Assembly (NCBI RefSeq): GCF_001642475.1
Contig: NW_019173941.1
Location: 62,001-126,000 of the forward strand
Length of the DNA: 64,000 nucleotides
Source: Fonsecaea monophora
Lineage: Eukaryota > Ascomycota > Eurotiomycetes > Chaetothyriales > Herpotrichiellaceae
Reading direction: 5' to 3'
Of the stretch, positions 63,157 to 64,000 are shown piece by piece (positions within the stretch are counted from its first letter, which is position 1; every line of letters starts with the position of its first letter). The notes beneath the pieces were generated by a model that saw nothing but the letters and a program-made list of their open reading frames with translations, ran no database searches and had not been told where the DNA came from. Position numbers and translations under genes: made by a program.

Positions 63157-64000
63157 TCAATATGACTCTTTTGACGTACCGCATCCTCGAAGTCGAAGCT
63201 CGTGGATCAGAGGCTCGGGTCCCAACTTCCTCTGCATGAATGATCCAATCTGTGCACAGGCTTCAACTGTATGGTGCCAGTCGAAGAGCGTAGCTTTGTT
63301 GAACAACGGGTCGATCACAATCTGGAACCACTGTCCTACTTTGTTGGGGACGTCGAAAAGGCGAATTACAAAGTACTCAAAACTGTGAAGCCTCGTGGGA
63401 ATTCTATAATGTTGCCACGACGAATGTCTTCCGCAAGCTCTGCCCAATCAAATTCATCGTCCATTGGCCGGACGTGGAGAAGGACTTTGAAGAGAATATC
63501 ATCAACCGTGTTGGAGACGTCAAGGTGGGTTTTGGGGCTCCATGGGGTCTCGAGCAGTAGCGGTACCAAAGGGTCAAAATGTTCAGCAAAAGCCTCTAAC
63601 TGTTTGGTCAGAGCGTTCTCATCTCCTTCGGGGAAAATCGTCTCCCATTCAGGCTGATCCTCCTCCTTTTCTTCTTCTTCTTTTGGCTTATCAGAGGTGG
63701 ACGTGCCAGGGACTTTCGGATCAAACGGACGGACCGCTGATCGATCGAGTTTGAGCTCAGGGTCGTCATTCACAGGTGGTCTTTCGGTGCTGTCTGCTGT
63801 GCCTCGGTTCTCCTCAAGCTGATCAGGGAGATCTGTCACGCTCGTCCTGGACGGGGTCAAACACCCACTCGCGTATATCTGTAGAACAGTCGTGTTCACA
63901 GCATTTACTTATATATATATGACCCACACTTCGAAAGGAGTACCTTTCCCCAGTCAATAAGGCACAGGAGGTGGTGATGAGGAAGGAAAGGCGAGGAGCA
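63157..64000 (-). pseudogene. Unrecognised, frame-disrupted gene running off the right edge
   Basis: I do not recognise the product. The best part is an ORF on the minus strand (63899-63366) with an acidic Lys/Glu/Asp-rich linker and a well-formed coding segment (DPLVPLLLETPWSPKTHLDV, EFDWAELAEDIRRGNIIEFP). Near 63375-63390 the coding quality passes to another frame (FEYFVIRLFDVPNKVGQWFQ, then ATLFDWHHTVEACAQIGSFM) that ends at 63157. No intron fits this junction, so a single-base indel or assembly error is likely. A canonical intron (63879-63943, GTACTC to TCTACAG) would link the ORF to an upstream exon at the window edge. The 3' end is uncertain: a good GTACGT donor lies just before the last stop. 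Confidence 0.4.

Noticed and set aside
1..64000. CRISPR arrays, bacterial operons or prophage genes
   Set aside because: Gene structure is eukaryotic with spliceosomal introns; no spaced direct repeats seen.

Overview
This window looks like chromosomal DNA of a filamentous ascomycete (Pezizomycotina). The supporting signs are short GT-AG introns (mostly 48-100 nt), single-exon housekeeping genes with typical ascomycete architecture, Zn2Cys6 regulators, and dense sugar-type MFS and dehydrogenase genes. The gene mix (many catabolic oxidoreductases, no PKS or NRPS) fits Eurotiomycetes, perhaps a black-yeast relative (Chaetothyriales). That placement is inference; no ribosomal or marker gene is present to prove it.

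Left half (about 1-28.4 kb) is mostly conserved housekeeping. In order: a secreted alpha-carbonic anhydrase, a DUF924 protein, a vacuolar-type amino acid transporter, translation release factor eRF1, prephenate dehydratase (phenylalanine synthesis), an uncharacterised basic ORF, aminopeptidase P, an importin-13/Kap122-type karyopherin, exocyst subunit Sec8, a small Zn2Cys6 protein and the spliceosomal factor Cwc21. Two large gene-poor intervals (21,994-25,753 and 28,384-31,599) hold microsatellites, homopolymers and no gene I can support.

Right half (31.6-61.7 kb) is different in character. It is a near-continuous run of catabolic genes: Gfo/Idh/MocA oxidoreductase, sugar transporter, NmrA/epimerase-like protein, SDR resembling L-rhamnose 1-dehydrogenase, transketolase/dihydroxyacetone-synthase-like enzyme, Baeyer-Villiger-type flavin monooxygenase, polyol dehydrogenase, butanediol-dehydrogenase-like MDR, Zn2Cys6 regulator, aldo/keto reductase, VOC protein, cyclase-family hydrolase, succinate-semialdehyde-type ALDH, a second SDR and a second sugar-type transporter. 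Several pairs are divergent over short shared promoters. I read it as a catabolic island for a sugar, polyol or cyclic ketone-type substrate, with a local regulator and two transporters at its edges. The substrate cannot be deduced from sequence. The regulator reads in two frames, so it carries a one-base frameshift or an assembly error.

The last kilobase holds part of an unrecognised gene on the minus strand that runs off the right edge and also appears frame-disrupted. Exon boundaries below were worked out by hand from splice signals, reading frame and protein continuity; all phases were checked to sum to whole codons.
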